Source: Pycnococcus provasolii
Lineage: Eukaryota > Chlorophyta > Pseudoscourfieldiophyceae > Pseudoscourfieldiales > Pycnococcaceae
Length of the DNA: 64,000 bases
Assembly (NCBI GenBank): GCA_938743325.2
Contig: OW568900.1
Coordinates: 62,001 to 126,000 of the forward strand
Direction of reading: 5' to 3'
Under the pieces are notes generated by a model. That model was not told the origin of the DNA. It searched no databases and saw only the letters and a list, made by a program, of their open reading frames with translations. The first letter of the stretch is position 1, and each line of letters starts with the position of its first letter. The translations under genes were made by a program, and so were the position numbers. Below are positions 18,194 to 28,801 of this stretch, piece by piece.

Positions 18194-20185
18194 ATGGCGC
18201 CAATGACGACGCAGCAGCAGAGCGGCAGCGCCGCCAACAATAATGGCGACAACAAGTACACCACCTCCATCACCACCAGCAACGACAACGCGAACAACGT
18301 GCTCAACCCTCACGCGCTTCCGTTCACGGACTTGCCCACGCTGCTCGCGGATCTGTGCGTGTTTGGGTCTAACAACGACAACGACAACACGACGCCGAAT
18401 ACGAACAGCAACGTGTTCCTCGACCCTTCTGCGGCATCTTCGTTCAATGGTTTGTTCGGAGGAACGGCATCGACGACGACGACAACGGCGATGCAACAAC
18501 GTCATCATCACCATTCAAAAAACATTCCAAATAATAATAATAACAACAGTAGTGACACGGCATCTCTGCTTGCGGCGACCATCTCGGCATTCTCACCCAA
18601 AATCAGCACCAAGAGCAGCAACATGAATCTTCCGCTGCTTGGTCCATCGTCGCCACGAAGCGCAGAATCGTCGTCGCCACCGAATCATGCGATATCTCTT
18701 TTGGGAAGCAATCATCACCAGCTAGCTGCCGCTGCAGTGGTGAAAATTAACGACGTCGATTGCAAGCAGCAGCAGGAGAAAACGAAGCTGCTACCTCTGA
18801 ATGCGCTTCCCTTTCCGGACGCCTTTGTGAAGTATGACGGTGACGAGGGCATCCTGAGCGAGACGATCGCGCTTCCGTTTGCGGGCAACGGGCCACCCAG
18901 CAAACTTGGACGCGCACCGTCACGCACGCCGACACCGTTCGCCTCGCGCATTGACGTCGGCGTCACGTACTTCGCCTCCGGCTTCCTGTTCGGGCACGGC
19001 GGGACCACATTCCAGAGCGTGCTTGCCAAGTGCAGCCTCGGCACGGGCGACGAGTACAAGGTGGGAAGCGGATTCCAGAACGCTTCGCAGCAGCCGAGTC
19101 CTGGATACCGCAAGCCGCACCGCCTCTTCGAGGTGGGAGAGCGTGCCGCACCGAAGGTTCTCGGGTACCTGCGATGCATCATCCAAGTGTACCGCCGTCT
19201 CGTCTATCTGCAGCTCTCTAGCTCTGACGCCACAGCGCGCGACGCGCTCGTGAAGATCAAGGGTCGACCTGTGCCGTTCGCCATGTTCTTGCACATCATC
19301 AACTCGAATGCAGAGACTGCAATCCTTCCCGCTGAGACACTCGCTCTGGCAGACGCGCGCCAGACGCATCATCTATCGGAGAGCGATCGGCACGTCATCC
19401 GCATCCTGCAGGCACTGGCGGATATCAAGTTTACGTACATGCCACCTCTTGCGACGAAGGTCGTCGACAGCAGCAGCAGCGGTGCTGCTGCTGCTCTTGC
19501 TGCTAGCAACAATCACCAACAAGCATCTGCTGCGTCGTCACCTGCTGGTCTCTTGGCTCATCATCCTCATCATCTTCGTCAGCAGCAGAACATGTCGTCA
19601 CCTGCACATTCTGCGGAAAGTTTCATCGAGACGATTGCTGCTGCGAATGGAGGTGAGAAGAAGAGTGGCTCTCCGACGACACCTTCCGCCTCCTCGGCGC
19701 CGCGTGCTCCCCCTCCTCTACAGCATCATCAGCCTCGTCAACCTGTTCGTCCTCCTCCTCCTCCGAAGAAGGAGATCGCCGCGGCGGCGGCGGCGGCGGA
19801 GATCGCCAGGGCGGCGGCGTCGACGACTCCTCGAACGATGTCCCGCTTTTCGTTCGCGCGTCCCCACAAGAGCAACGCCATCGTTGTCACCGACGACTGG
19901 CTTGCGGGTTCGTGTTCGGACTTCAGCAGCGAGGAGGAAAACGACGAACCGACACCCACGGCGATGATGAGCCGCATGCCGCTTGTCGATACTCCACCGT
20001 ATGCTCATTTCGCTGCGAAGAAGGGCACCGGCATGAGCAGCACGCCATTGTCTGCCAACAGGGTTCCCCTCGAGGTGAGCAGCATCATGAACAACAACAT
20101 GCTCTCTGGAACGCCGCCACCGCCCGCGTCGGCACACGACATCTTCACGCCGCCGGGAGCGTTTTTGCCCAATGACCTCTTCTGA
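18194..20185 (+). CDS. Unrecognised large protein with a conserved-looking core and Asn/Ser/His/Pro-rich tails
   Basis: 663 residues from ATG 18194 (gccATGG context). The N-terminal ~200 residues are Asn/Ser/Gln/His-rich. A compact, non-repetitive core lies at about 205-430, with RIDVGVTYFASGFLFGHGG, AKCSLGTGDEYKVGSGF, then helical VLGYLRCIIQVYRRLVYLQL and PVPFAMFLHIINSNAETA. The C-terminal part is again low complexity, with Pro runs and an acidic Ser-rich stretch (SCSDFSSEEENDEPTP). The pattern (disordered flanks around one fold) is common in nuclear regulators, but I recognise no domain. No signal peptide or membrane helix. GCA/CAG-type codon repeats are frequent. Confidence 0.75.
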   Translation: MAPMTTQQQSGSAANNNGDNKYTTSITTSNDNANNVLNPHALPFTDLPTLLADLCVFGSNNDNDNTTPNTNSNVFLDPSAASSFNGLFGGTASTTTTTAMQQRHHHHSKNIPNNNNNNSSDTASLLAATISAFSPKISTKSSNMNLPLLGPSSPRSAESSSPPNHAISLLGSNHHQLAAAAVVKINDVDCKQQQEKTKLLPLNALPFPDAFVKYDGDEGILSETIALPFAGNGPPSKLGRAPSRTPTPFASRIDVGVTYFASGFLFGHGGTTFQSVLAKCSLGTGDEYKVGSGFQNASQQPSPGYRKPHRLFEVGERAAPKVLGYLRCIIQVYRRLVYLQLSSSDATARDALVKIKGRPVPFAMFLHIINSNAETAILPAETLALADARQTHHLSESDRHVIRILQALADIKFTYMPPLATKVVDSSSSGAAAALAASNNHQQASAASSPAGLLAHHPHHLRQQQNMSSPAHSAESFIETIAAANGGEKKSGSPTTPSASSAPRAPPPLQHHQPRQPVRPPPPPKKEIAAAAAAAEIARAAASTTPRTMSRFSFARPHKSNAIVVTDDWLAGSCSDFSSEEENDEPTPTAMMSRMPLVDTPPYAHFAAKKGTGMSSTPLSANRVPLEVSSIMNNNMLSGTPPPPASAHDIFTPPGAFLPNDLF

Positions 20186-21343
20186 CTGAAGTGAGGTCAC
20201 ATTCTTGACTACGATAGGTTGCTTTCTTCTTCCGCTTTCTTTGCTTCGAACCAACGAGTTTTTCTTCCACGACGTACATAGACTATATTATGCGCTGTTG
20301 CCTGCCTTGACTGATAATGATAGTGTACTATTTTGATACTGTAACACAGGTCTGCAAGTATTGACGACACAAAGTGAGTTGTTCACAGCTTAATTATTTT
20401 AAAGGTAGCTGTCAAGGCACGCACACGGCCGGGTGGTGGAAGTGCCTGACAAGTCATTCGTCGGAACCACTCATGAATGCGCGTGCGTGCGTGCGGGTGA
20501 TGGCCCCCATCAGAGCTTCATATCTTCAGAGATATGTTGGTAAGAACTACTCTTAGGGGAGGCTTAAGCCTGGCCTAGGGTAACTTTCCAGCCCCGAATC
20601 AAGACGTTTCCTGGCAGCCTGGTGGGAGTCCTGGGGGGAGTCAACGCCCGGTTTGTCTCAAACCAAACGAACCGAACCGGCGAAGTTGACCTGAATGAAT
20701 GAGGTGCCTGTTAAGGTTACCCTAAACCTTTAAGGGCAGCGAATCCACGGGTCAACCTTCCATACCACTAAAGTACATAGCGGCAACTGCCCCTTTGCCA
20801 GACCTGACAACAAGTCACTGGCGCGCACGGACTGACGCAACTGACGTATAGGTAGGGGATAGATCACTGACGCAACTGACGCAACTGACGTCAACTTATT
20901 ACCCGAGATAGTACATAGAAGTAAGAGCCAGTTAATCCGCGATCAGACATCAGAGGCTTTTGCGCTTTTCCTGATGGGAAGACCAAGGTTGCTTTTGGGA
21001 GAACTCGCTAATGATTTGGTCAAAGAAATGCTAAAGCATTCCCTCCCGGGTGACAATCCCATCACCATGACACCATCCAGGTAGGTGAGGGGTAGGCCGC
21101 CCTGGTGGGGGGCCTCCAGGTGAACATTCCGCTTTCCCAGGGCTCCTGAGATGAACATGTATTAACCTTGGAGCACTGGAGGGAGGGAAAAAAAGCAATG
21201 TTAACATCGTCATCTGTGCCCATGGCCAATTGACCAGCGATCACATCAGGCTGAGCCTACCCTATTTCCCAGGACTGTTCAGGGGGGGGGACCCTTGCAC
21301 CTTGGTCGTCCTTCCCCCCCATATCCTCCAACCACAACCGGCC
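20186..21343. other. Intergenic region with short tandem repeats
   Basis: 1.16 kb. 20186-20400 looks like 3' UTR of the upstream gene. 20810-20900 holds repeated CTGACGCAACTGACG units. The rest has no supported ORF, and the last part leads into the SFI1-type gene. ACTGACG-type repeats and the GGTTACCCTAAACC stretch near 20715 suggest repeat debris. Confidence 0.5.
20830..20895. repeat. GACGCAACT tandem units
   Basis: Short direct repeats of ACTGACGCAACTGACG, with an interrupted copy at 20830-20850 and a denser cluster at 20868-20893. Confidence 0.6.
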
Positions 21344-24300
21344 ATGGCAATGTCCATAGGAACGTCCGAGTCCCGCCAACTCGCCGAGGAGCGCCTGATG
21401 GCTTCAAGAAGACCTGCCGTGGACGAAGACAGAGATATCACGGACGTCCTCTACGACCAGCTCTCAGCCACAACCCAAGAGCTATCCGCGGGTCTTATGC
21501 TCGCGCAAACCGCGGCGAAGGAGAACTTCAGAGCGACGGCCATTGCTGTGCAACCTTTCACCAAGGTGGACAAACTCGTCGAAATGAAAGCCGCGTTTGA
21601 TAAACTGAGAGCCACCTCCGCGGATCCTCTCATTCACCTCGTCTCTCGAATGACGAGTGCTCTTGACGACGTACGTGTGCAAGTCAAGGCGTACGGACGC
21701 TTGCAGAAAGTTATCAAGAGAGTTACCGAAAATAAACTCTCCACAGCCATGGAGGCGTGGAAAGAGGCACTGCATAGCGCTGAGCAGAATACCTTAAGGC
21801 GACTCGAGGAACCGCAGTTCATGACGCTGTGGAGCAAGTTGTGCGGAAACCTCTCGCGCGCAATCTTTCACGGATGGAAGGGGGCTGCAAAAATATTAAA
21901 GTACAAGCGGGAAATACTAGGCAAGCGAAAAACTGACGCGGAAAATACCATGAAAGACCTCAGCAGAAGAGAAAAGGAACTAGAGGCGCTCAACAGCCAG
22001 CTCGAGCACCTCAAGGAGAAAAGAATGCGCGAGGTTCTAAGCCGAATCATACACGGAGACATGTACAAGGTGTTCTCGTCGTGGAGAACGGTCGTCGCGG
22101 ACAAACGCATCAACGAACAGAGACGTCTCGCGGAAGAAATTGACGTCATGTCGTCGCGCGCAAAGAAGGCGTCCGAGGAGGCGGAGTCGCTGCGCCTCTC
22201 GAAAATGGACGTCGTACTGCGAAGAATTCTTCAGCAGGAGCTCTCGCGCGCGTGGACGCAGTTCAAGGAGGCGACGCTCGACGCAAGCCGCGCGAAGAAG
22301 AAGCTGCGAAAGGCGCTCGGCAAGCTCGTCAACAGGCAAATTGCAATGGCGTTCGAGGCGTGGTGGGAAACGTTCTCGGAAACGAGGCGTAATCGAAGCA
22401 TTCTCAACGCCGCGGCGCGCAAGCTGTACAACCGCGCGCTCGCCATGCCGTTCGACCGGTGGGCGGAGATGGCCGAGGAGCAAAAGGAAATGCGCGTCAA
22501 GCTACAGAGGTGCATGGTCAAGTTTCGCAACGCGGCCATCTTCGCAGCCTTCTCGACGTGGCACGAGGCTTTCACCGAGGCGAAGGAGATGCGCGTGAAG
22601 ATGTCGAGGTGCCTAGGCCGCCTCAAGAATCGCGAACTGTCCGGAGCATTCGTCAGGTGGGTGGAGATGGCGGAGGAGCAAAAGGAAATGAAAACCAAAA
22701 TTCAGCGAGCCCTTGCCAAGATGCTTCAGCGAGAGCTCGTCGCGGCGTTTGAGAGGTGGTGCGACTTTGTCGACGAGGCGGTCGAAATGAGAGTCAAGAT
22801 GGAACGCGCGCTGGGGCGGCTTAAGAATCGAGCCATTGGCGCGGCATTCGAGCAGTGGGTGAGCCAGTGCGCCGGCGTGAATGGCACGAGAAATAAGATG
22901 ACCCAGGTGATGGCACGCATTCAGAATCGAACCATCAGCGGGGCATTCGATCGATGGGCGGAGATGACCGAGGAGGCTGTGCAAATGCGCGTCAAGGTGC
23001 AGCGCGCGCTCGGGCGCATGGCGAATCGCGAGATGTCCGGTGCATTCGAGCGATGGTGCGAGTTCGTGGAGGAGGCTGTTCGCATGCGCATTCTGCTGCA
23101 GCGCTGCGCCATCAAGATGAAGCACGGCCAGCTCGTGACGGCGTTCCAGAACTGGATCGCGTACGTCGACTACGTGCTAGACAAGAGAGATCGCGAGGAG
23201 CGCGAGGCAAAGGATCGAGAGCTGCAGGATATGCTCGACAGGCAGAAGAAGATGCAGGATGAGGCGATGCAGGAGCGCCTGAAGAAGATTGCGGGGCGCA
23301 TCGCAAATCGATCGCTGGCTACGAGCTTCGACAGGTGGTTCGAGCATGTGGACGAAGTGAAGCAGCAGAGGTTGGCAGTCAGCCGAAGCCTGGGACGAAT
23401 TAAGAATCGAGAGATTGCGCAGGCGTTCGACAGATGGTACGAGCAATGCAGTGAGTCGAAGGATATGCGGCAGAAGCTGAAGCACGCCGCGGGTAAGATG
23501 ATGATGCGCGCCGCCGCGTCGGCGTTCGCAACGTGGGCCGAAATGGCGGAAGAGCAGAAGGAGCAGCGCGTGAAGTTGAAGCGCTTCATGATGAGAATGC
23601 TCAACTCGTCGCTGATCGGAAGCTTCGAGGCTTGGTACTCGTTTGCCGAAGAGCAGAAGAAGAATCGACTGATGGTGCAGCGCACATTGATGAAGATGCT
23701 GCAGCGAGAAGTGTCTCAGGCATTCGACTCGTGGATGGAATTTGTTGAGGATATCAGAGAGCAGCGCAGGCAGGAAAAGGAGGATGCGATAAAGTTGGAG
23801 CGCTTCGCGCGCAAGCTGCGAAATCGCGAGCTCATTGGGGCATTTGATCGATGGGCTGAAATGGCAGAGGAGCAAAGGGAGCAGCGCGTGAAGCTAACAC
23901 GATTCATGATGAAGCTTAAAAATTCCGGCCTCATTGCCGCATTCGACACGTGGTACGACGTGGTGCAGGAAACGCTTGAAATGAAGAGGAAGATTCGCAA
24001 GGCGCTCATGAAGACGCTGAATGCCGCACTCGCGAATGCGTTCCAGAGATGGGTAGAGTCGGCGAAAGAGGCGAACGAAGCAGCTGCGGAGGAGGCGCGC
24101 CGCGAGGCGATCGTCGAGAAAACGCTCCGGAAGATGTTTAATGCCAAGATGCACGCGGCATTCGAAACGTGGAAGGCGCAGTGGCTGCAGATGAACCGAC
24201 TTCGCGGTATGATACATCGCATGCAAAACCGCGAGCTAAGCCAAGCATTCACGCACTGGGTTGACGTTTGGTGGCACATCAAGCGGGCCCGAGAGGAGGA

Positions 24301-27300
24301 GGAGGAACGACGGGAGCAGGAACGCGAGGCGGAGGAGAGGCGGGAGGTGCTAATGCGTCGAATTGGGAATCGAATCGCAAATCGCGTCATCGCCATGGCA
24401 TTCGAGCGCTGGTCTGATCAGGTACGCGAGATTGTGGAGATGCGCACGCTGCTCACCCGAGCGGCGAAGAAGATGCAAATGCGCGAAATTTCCAAGGCCT
24501 TCGACCGATGGTGCGAGTACACGACGGAGATTGTGGAGATTCGCACGAAGCTCGAGCGTGCGGCACGAAAGATTATGGGAAGAAACCTCGTCGCGGCGTG
24601 GGCGAAGTGGATGGACTACACCATAGAAACGCGCAGCATGAAGTACAAGCTTCGCGTAGCGGCGAAGAAGATGCTAGGCAGGGCGATGCTTGGCGCGTGG
24701 TCAACTTGGCATGACATGTACCGCGAGGCAAGGCGCCAGCGTGATCAGATGAAGCTTGCGGCACGCAAGATGATGAACCGAAGCATGTCAATGGCGTGGG
24801 AAAAGTGGGTTTCGCTGTGCAAGGAGCTCAACGAGACGAGAAACAAGCTCATGTACGCCGCGAGGAAACTTGCGATGCGCGGCGCAGCCGTCGCATTTGC
24901 GCGATGGGCTGAATTCGCGGAGGAATCCGTGGAAATGCGCACCAAGGTGGAACGTTGCCTGGGACGTCTTAAGAATCGAGGTCTTGCGATGGCATTCGAT
25001 CGGTGGTACGAGATGAAGGAGGAGGCGCAGGAGATGCGCGTGAAGTTGACTCGCTTCGCCAAGAGGATGAAGCACGGTGTGATCTTCGGTATTCTCGAGG
25101 AGTGGCTGCGACTCGTCGATCTTGCGCGCGAGCGGCGAGAGAAGGAGGAGCGTGCTCGCGAGGAGCGCGAGCGCCGCCGCCTGGAGCGTCTTGCCGAGAA
25201 GCGCCGCGAGGAGCAGACGCAGGACAGGCTAAAGCGAATCATTCTGCGCGTGCAGAACCGAAGCCTGAGCAACGCCTTCAGCAGATGGTACGAGATGAAG
25301 GAGGAGGCTGTCGAAATGCGCGTTAAGCTGGAACGAGCCACGGGCCGCATGAAGAACAGGGAAATTGCCGGTGCATTTGATCGCTGGGTCGAGATGTGGA
25401 CTGAGGCGAAGGAACAGAGGACGCTTCTTGCGCGCGCGGCTGCAAAAATTATCAACCGTGCGCTGGTAGGAGCATTCGCTCGATGGCAAGAAATGGCGGA
25501 GGAGGCCCGCCGCATGCGCGTGACGCTTGAGCGTGCGAGCGCCAAGCTTCTTAACAGGGAGCTGCTTGGCGCCTGGGGCCGCTGGGTTGAGATGGTGGAG
25601 GATGTTCGCGACATGCGTTCTAAGATGGCGCGTGCGTCCGCGAAGCTGTTCAATCGCTCGCTGTCAGCTGCTTTCGAGACTTGGGTCTCTCGCCTTGACT
25701 CCCTCATGGAAACACGTGGCAAGATGAAGATGATCCTCGCGAAAATGTCCAATCGAATGCTCGACGGTGCGATGAGCCGCTGGATCGAGTTCACGGAGGA
25801 GTCCGTTGAAATGCGCGTCAAGGTGCAGCGCGCGCTCGGGCGCATGGCGAATCGCGAGATGTCCGGTGCATTCGAGCGATGGTGCGAGTTCGCGGAGGAG
25901 GCTGTTCGCATGCGCATTCTGCTGCAGCGCTGCGCCATCAAGATGAAGCACGGCCAGCTCGTGACGGCGTTCCACAAGTGGGCTGACGTGACCTACGAGG
26001 CTATCATGGAGCGTGAGGCGGAGGAGCGCGCTGAGGAGGAGCGTGAACGCAGACGACAGCAGGAGCTGCAGCGAAAACGTCAAGAGGAGCGAACGCAGGC
26101 GCAGATGAAGCGCATCTTGCTTCGCGTAATCAATCGAGCGTTGAGCGACGCGTTCACTCGCTGGTTGGAGATGAAAGAGGAGGCTGTGGAGATGCGTACG
26201 AAAATCCAACGCAGTTTGGGCCGTCTTAAGAATCGAGAGATTGCGCAGGCATTTGACCGGTGGAACGAGCACATCAACGAGGCGAAGGAAATGAAGCAGA
26301 AGCTGCGTCTCGCCGCGGGTAAGATGATGATGCGTGCAGCCGCGTCCGCCTTCGAGACGTGGAAGGAGTCGTGGAAAACAAACAAGGAGAATGGCGTGAA
26401 GATGAAGCGTTTCATGATGAGAATGCTAAACTCGGCGCTAATTGGAAGCTTTGAGGCTTGGCATACATTCGCCGACGAGCAGAAGAGGTTGCGAATTACC
26501 GTGCAGCGCACGGTTATGAAGATGCTTCGACGCGAGCTCTTTCAGGCTTTCGACCGTTGGATGACCTTCGTTGACGAGATGAACGAGTGGAGGAGGCAGG
26601 AGAAGGAGCTGAAGACGAAGCTGACGCGATTTGCCAACAAGATGATGAACCGCGAGTTGCTCGCGTCTTTCCTGCGATGGGCGGAATTTGCGGATGAGGC
26701 GAAGACCATGAGAGTTCGCATGGAGCGTGCGCTCGGTCGTCTGAAGAATCGAGAGTTGTCTGGAGCATTCATCAGATGGCTGGAGATGACGGAGGAGTCC
26801 AAATCGATGAAGCAAAAAATGTTGAAGGTTCTTCGGAGAGCCCAGCAGGGAACGCTGGCTGCCGCATTCAACAACTGGCTCGAACTCTATGACAGGGCTC
26901 GTGAGGCCCGCGAGGCGGAGCTTGGAGAGGAGGAGAGGCAGGAGCTCGTCGTTCGTCGCGCGTTGGCACGATTGATGAATGGCGTACTCGCCGCCGCCTT
27001 CGGTGCATGGCAGGATGCCTGGCGTCAGACGCAGCGCGTCAAGGGGATGGTGCGCAGGATGATGAATCGTGACTTGGCCGTGGCATTCCAGACTTGGCAC
27101 GACGTCTGGATGGAAACGGTGCACGCGAGGAATGAGGAGGATGCGGAGGAAGAGCGTCGTGCGCGCAAGATGCTAATCGTCTTGAACAAAATTAAAAATC
27201 GAACGATGGCCGCCGCGTGGGCTAGCTGGATCGAACAAGTTCAGCTTAAGCGGAAGTTGCTTCGCATCGCAGGTAAGCTGAGGAATCGATCACTGGCAGC

Positions 27301-28801
27301 CGCGTTCAGCAGATGGATGGAGATGCTCGGCGAGGTGGGAGATCAGAGAGCCATTCTGCGCAAGGCGGCAATGAAGCTTATCCTTCGCAAGACCGCGATG
27401 GCATTTGAGGCGTGGGTCGACTTCGTGGCGCTGATGAAGCGCACGAAGCGCATCCTCGCTGGCATGCGGAATCCGCAACTTAAGCACTGCTTTGAGAAGT
27501 GGCTTGACGTGATTGCTGAGAAGAGAGAGGCGGAGGATGCGGCTGCCGCCGAGGCGGAGGAGAAGGAACGCATGCTCAGGAAAGCTGTTGGATTCTTCCA
27601 GCGCCGTGGCTTGTCCATGGCATGGACCGCTTGGAAGGAGAATGTTGCCGCCATCAAGGAGGAGAGGAGAATGCTAAAGATGGCGGCTGTCCGGATGAGC
27701 AAGGGCACGCTTAGCAAAGCCTTCTACCGATGGCTTGAGATGGTGGAGGAAATCAAGCAGCAGGAGCGCATTCTGAAAAAGGCGGTGGGCAAGTTCATGA
27801 ATCGCCACCTGGCGATGGCATGGGACTGCTGGATGGAGATTGTGGATAAGAGGCGGCAGATGAAAGATGCGCTGGCAAGGCACGACAAGTTTGCCGAGCA
27901 GGAGCAGGCTTCGAAGCAGATGCAGCGCGAGATGGACCGCGTGAAGAAGTACAACGACGAGCTGGTTGACCGCCTCGTCGGGCTCACCGCGCGCGAGAAG
28001 CTTGCTGTCGAAAGCCTGCGCACTGAGCGCTCGCGAAATGCCACTGAGATGAAGCATCAGGTGACGCGTGCGATTGCACTTGGTGCTCGGAAGAGAGAGC
28101 TTCGCGAATCGCCAGCTCTGTCGAGTAGGGTTGTGGCTCACCCGAACGTTCCCGAGCTGCTCGCTTCCACATTGGTGTCCGAGGCGAAGGAGACGACGAC
28201 GCTCAAGGACGGTTCGCTGGGCATCACCATTCGAGGTGGAACGCCGAACGTGCACTTCTCGGCAAGCCGCCTTTCAGATGTGCTCTGGCCATCGCGCCCC
28301 AACACCACATCGATGGGTTCAACCGGCCGCTACACTGCGTCAGGCAGCCCTCTCAACAGCCCTTCCACCAGCCCTCGGAACAGCGCTCGTGCGGGTCGAA
28401 GCGGCGGCGTGCCCGTTGGCACGGGTTCGGCGGCTGCCGCCGCCCTTGGTTCCCCGAAGGTGGCGATGATGCCAACGCCGCCACGAACCGCACCTTCTCA
28501 AGGTCTTGGCATCATATCACGCGGGTTTCGCACGTCCTCGCCGTCGCTCGGCGTCACAAGCGCCGCTGCGGTGATCTCCCCTCGCGTTTCCGACCCGACG
28601 TCGATGAAAGTCCGTCTGGCAACCGCCGCCGCCACAGCCACGAGGCCACCAGCCACCGCCTGGTCGTCTCCGGTGACGCACGCGTCGAGCTTGCACGCCG
28701 CACGCATGCGTGCGTCGACGAGTGGAGTTTTGCAGCATCAGCCGAAGCCTCCGTCGACGGCTGGCGGCAACGCCGGTCCCCGTCGTCGCATCTACGTCTA
28801 A
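21344..28801 (+). CDS. SFI1: Giant SFI1-repeat protein (centrin-binding scaffold)
   Basis: About 2485 residues from ATG 21344 (gccATGG); the frame is open upstream to 21230 only through TTG. After ~110 residues of coil (KVDKLVEMKAAFDKLRA) the protein is a near-continuous array of roughly 57 repeats of about 34-40 residues, each a helix ending in the motif NRxLxxAFxxW (examples NREMSGAFERWCEF, NREIAQAFDRWYEQ, NRSLAAAFSRWMEM). This is the Sfi1 centrin-binding signature; yeast Sfi1 has about 20 repeats. Charged Glu/Arg coils interrupt the array at several points. The tail (~300 residues) is Ser/Pro/Thr-rich and probably phosphorylated. Expected role: a long filament bound by centrin at basal bodies, centrioles or a fibrous root. 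An internal duplication is listed separately. Single exon. Confidence 0.92.
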   Translation: MAMSIGTSESRQLAEERLMASRRPAVDEDRDITDVLYDQLSATTQELSAGLMLAQTAAKENFRATAIAVQPFTKVDKLVEMKAAFDKLRATSADPLIHLVSRMTSALDDVRVQVKAYGRLQKVIKRVTENKLSTAMEAWKEALHSAEQNTLRRLEEPQFMTLWSKLCGNLSRAIFHGWKGAAKILKYKREILGKRKTDAENTMKDLSRREKELEALNSQLEHLKEKRMREVLSRIIHGDMYKVFSSWRTVVADKRINEQRRLAEEIDVMSSRAKKASEEAESLRLSKMDVVLRRILQQELSRAWTQFKEATLDASRAKKKLRKALGKLVNRQIAMAFEAWWETFSETRRNRSILNAAARKLYNRALAMPFDRWAEMAEEQKEMRVKLQRCMVKFRNAAIFAAFSTWHEAFTEAKEMRVKMSRCLGRLKNRELSGAFVRWVEMAEEQKEMKTKIQRALAKMLQRELVAAFERWCDFVDEAVEMRVKMERALGRLKNRAIGAAFEQWVSQCAGVNGTRNKMTQVMARIQNRTISGAFDRWAEMTEEAVQMRVKVQRALGRMANREMSGAFERWCEFVEEAVRMRILLQRCAIKMKHGQLVTAFQNWIAYVDYVLDKRDREEREAKDRELQDMLDRQKKMQDEAMQERLKKIAGRIANRSLATSFDRWFEHVDEVKQQRLAVSRSLGRIKNREIAQAFDRWYEQCSESKDMRQKLKHAAGKMMMRAAASAFATWAEMAEEQKEQRVKLKRFMMRMLNSSLIGSFEAWYSFAEEQKKNRLMVQRTLMKMLQREVSQAFDSWMEFVEDIREQRRQEKEDAIKLERFARKLRNRELIGAFDRWAEMAEEQREQRVKLTRFMMKLKNSGLIAAFDTWYDVVQETLEMKRKIRKALMKTLNAALANAFQRWVESAKEANEAAAEEARREAIVEKTLRKMFNAKMHAAFETWKAQWLQMNRLRGMIHRMQNRELSQAFTHWVDVWWHIKRAREEEEERREQEREAEERREVLMRRIGNRIANRVIAMAFERWSDQVREIVEMRTLLTRAAKKMQMREISKAFDRWCEYTTEIVEIRTKLERAARKIMGRNLVAAWAKWMDYTIETRSMKYKLRVAAKKMLGRAMLGAWSTWHDMYREARRQRDQMKLAARKMMNRSMSMAWEKWVSLCKELNETRNKLMYAARKLAMRGAAVAFARWAEFAEESVEMRTKVERCLGRLKNRGLAMAFDRWYEMKEEAQEMRVKLTRFAKRMKHGVIFGILEEWLRLVDLARERREKEERAREERERRRLERLAEKRREEQTQDRLKRIILRVQNRSLSNAFSRWYEMKEEAVEMRVKLERATGRMKNREIAGAFDRWVEMWTEAKEQRTLLARAAAKIINRALVGAFARWQEMAEEARRMRVTLERASAKLLNRELLGAWGRWVEMVEDVRDMRSKMARASAKLFNRSLSAAFETWVSRLDSLMETRGKMKMILAKMSNRMLDGAMSRWIEFTEESVEMRVKVQRALGRMANREMSGAFERWCEFAEEAVRMRILLQRCAIKMKHGQLVTAFHKWADVTYEAIMEREAEERAEEERERRRQQELQRKRQEERTQAQMKRILLRVINRALSDAFTRWLEMKEEAVEMRTKIQRSLGRLKNREIAQAFDRWNEHINEAKEMKQKLRLAAGKMMMRAAASAFETWKESWKTNKENGVKMKRFMMRMLNSALIGSFEAWHTFADEQKRLRITVQRTVMKMLRRELFQAFDRWMTFVDEMNEWRRQEKELKTKLTRFANKMMNRELLASFLRWAEFADEAKTMRVRMERALGRLKNRELSGAFIRWLEMTEESKSMKQKMLKVLRRAQQGTLAAAFNNWLELYDRAREAREAELGEEERQELVVRRALARLMNGVLAAAFGAWQDAWRQTQRVKGMVRRMMNRDLAVAFQTWHDVWMETVHARNEEDAEEERRARKMLIVLNKIKNRTMAAAWASWIEQVQLKRKLLRIAGKLRNRSLAAAFSRWMEMLGEVGDQRAILRKAAMKLILRKTAMAFEAWVDFVALMKRTKRILAGMRNPQLKHCFEKWLDVIAEKREAEDAAAAEAEEKERMLRKAVGFFQRRGLSMAWTAWKENVAAIKEERRMLKMAAVRMSKGTLSKAFYRWLEMVEEIKQQERILKKAVGKFMNRHLAMAWDCWMEIVDKRRQMKDALARHDKFAEQEQASKQMQREMDRVKKYNDELVDRLVGLTAREKLAVESLRTERSRNATEMKHQVTRAIALGARKRELRESPALSSRVVAHPNVPELLASTLVSEAKETTTLKDGSLGITIRGGTPNVHFSASRLSDVLWPSRPNTTSMGSTGRYTASGSPLNSPSTSPRNSARAGRSGGVPVGTGSAAAAALGSPKVAMMPTPPRTAPSQGLGIISRGFRTSSPSLGVTSAAAVISPRVSDPTSMKVRLATAAATATRPPATAWSSPVTHASSLHAARMRASTSGVLQHQPKPPSTAGGNAGPRRRIYV
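22930..23755 (+). repeat. Higher-order duplicated block in the SFI1 array, copy 1
   Basis: This block of about eight repeats recurs in the same order at about 25755-26580. 22984-23150 and 25809-25975 are nearly identical at the DNA level (a 167-bp core with about one difference). The rest is diverged but colinear: MMMRAAASAF, then NSxLIGSFEAW, then QRTxMKML. Confidence 0.75.
25755..26580 (+). repeat. Higher-order duplicated block in the SFI1 array, copy 2
   Basis: Second copy of the block at 22930-23755. It carries the same repeat order, but the coil between the third and fourth repeats differs (Glu/Arg-rich EREAEERAEEERERRR here). Confidence 0.75.

Noticed and set aside
20374-20556. Small plus-strand ORF of 60 codons
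   Set aside because: No coding bias or domain, and it lies within repeat debris.
24745-25977. 410-codon minus-strand ORF inside the SFI1 gene
   Set aside because: Ser/Arg-rich antisense of the repeat array. The sense frame is a clear protein family.
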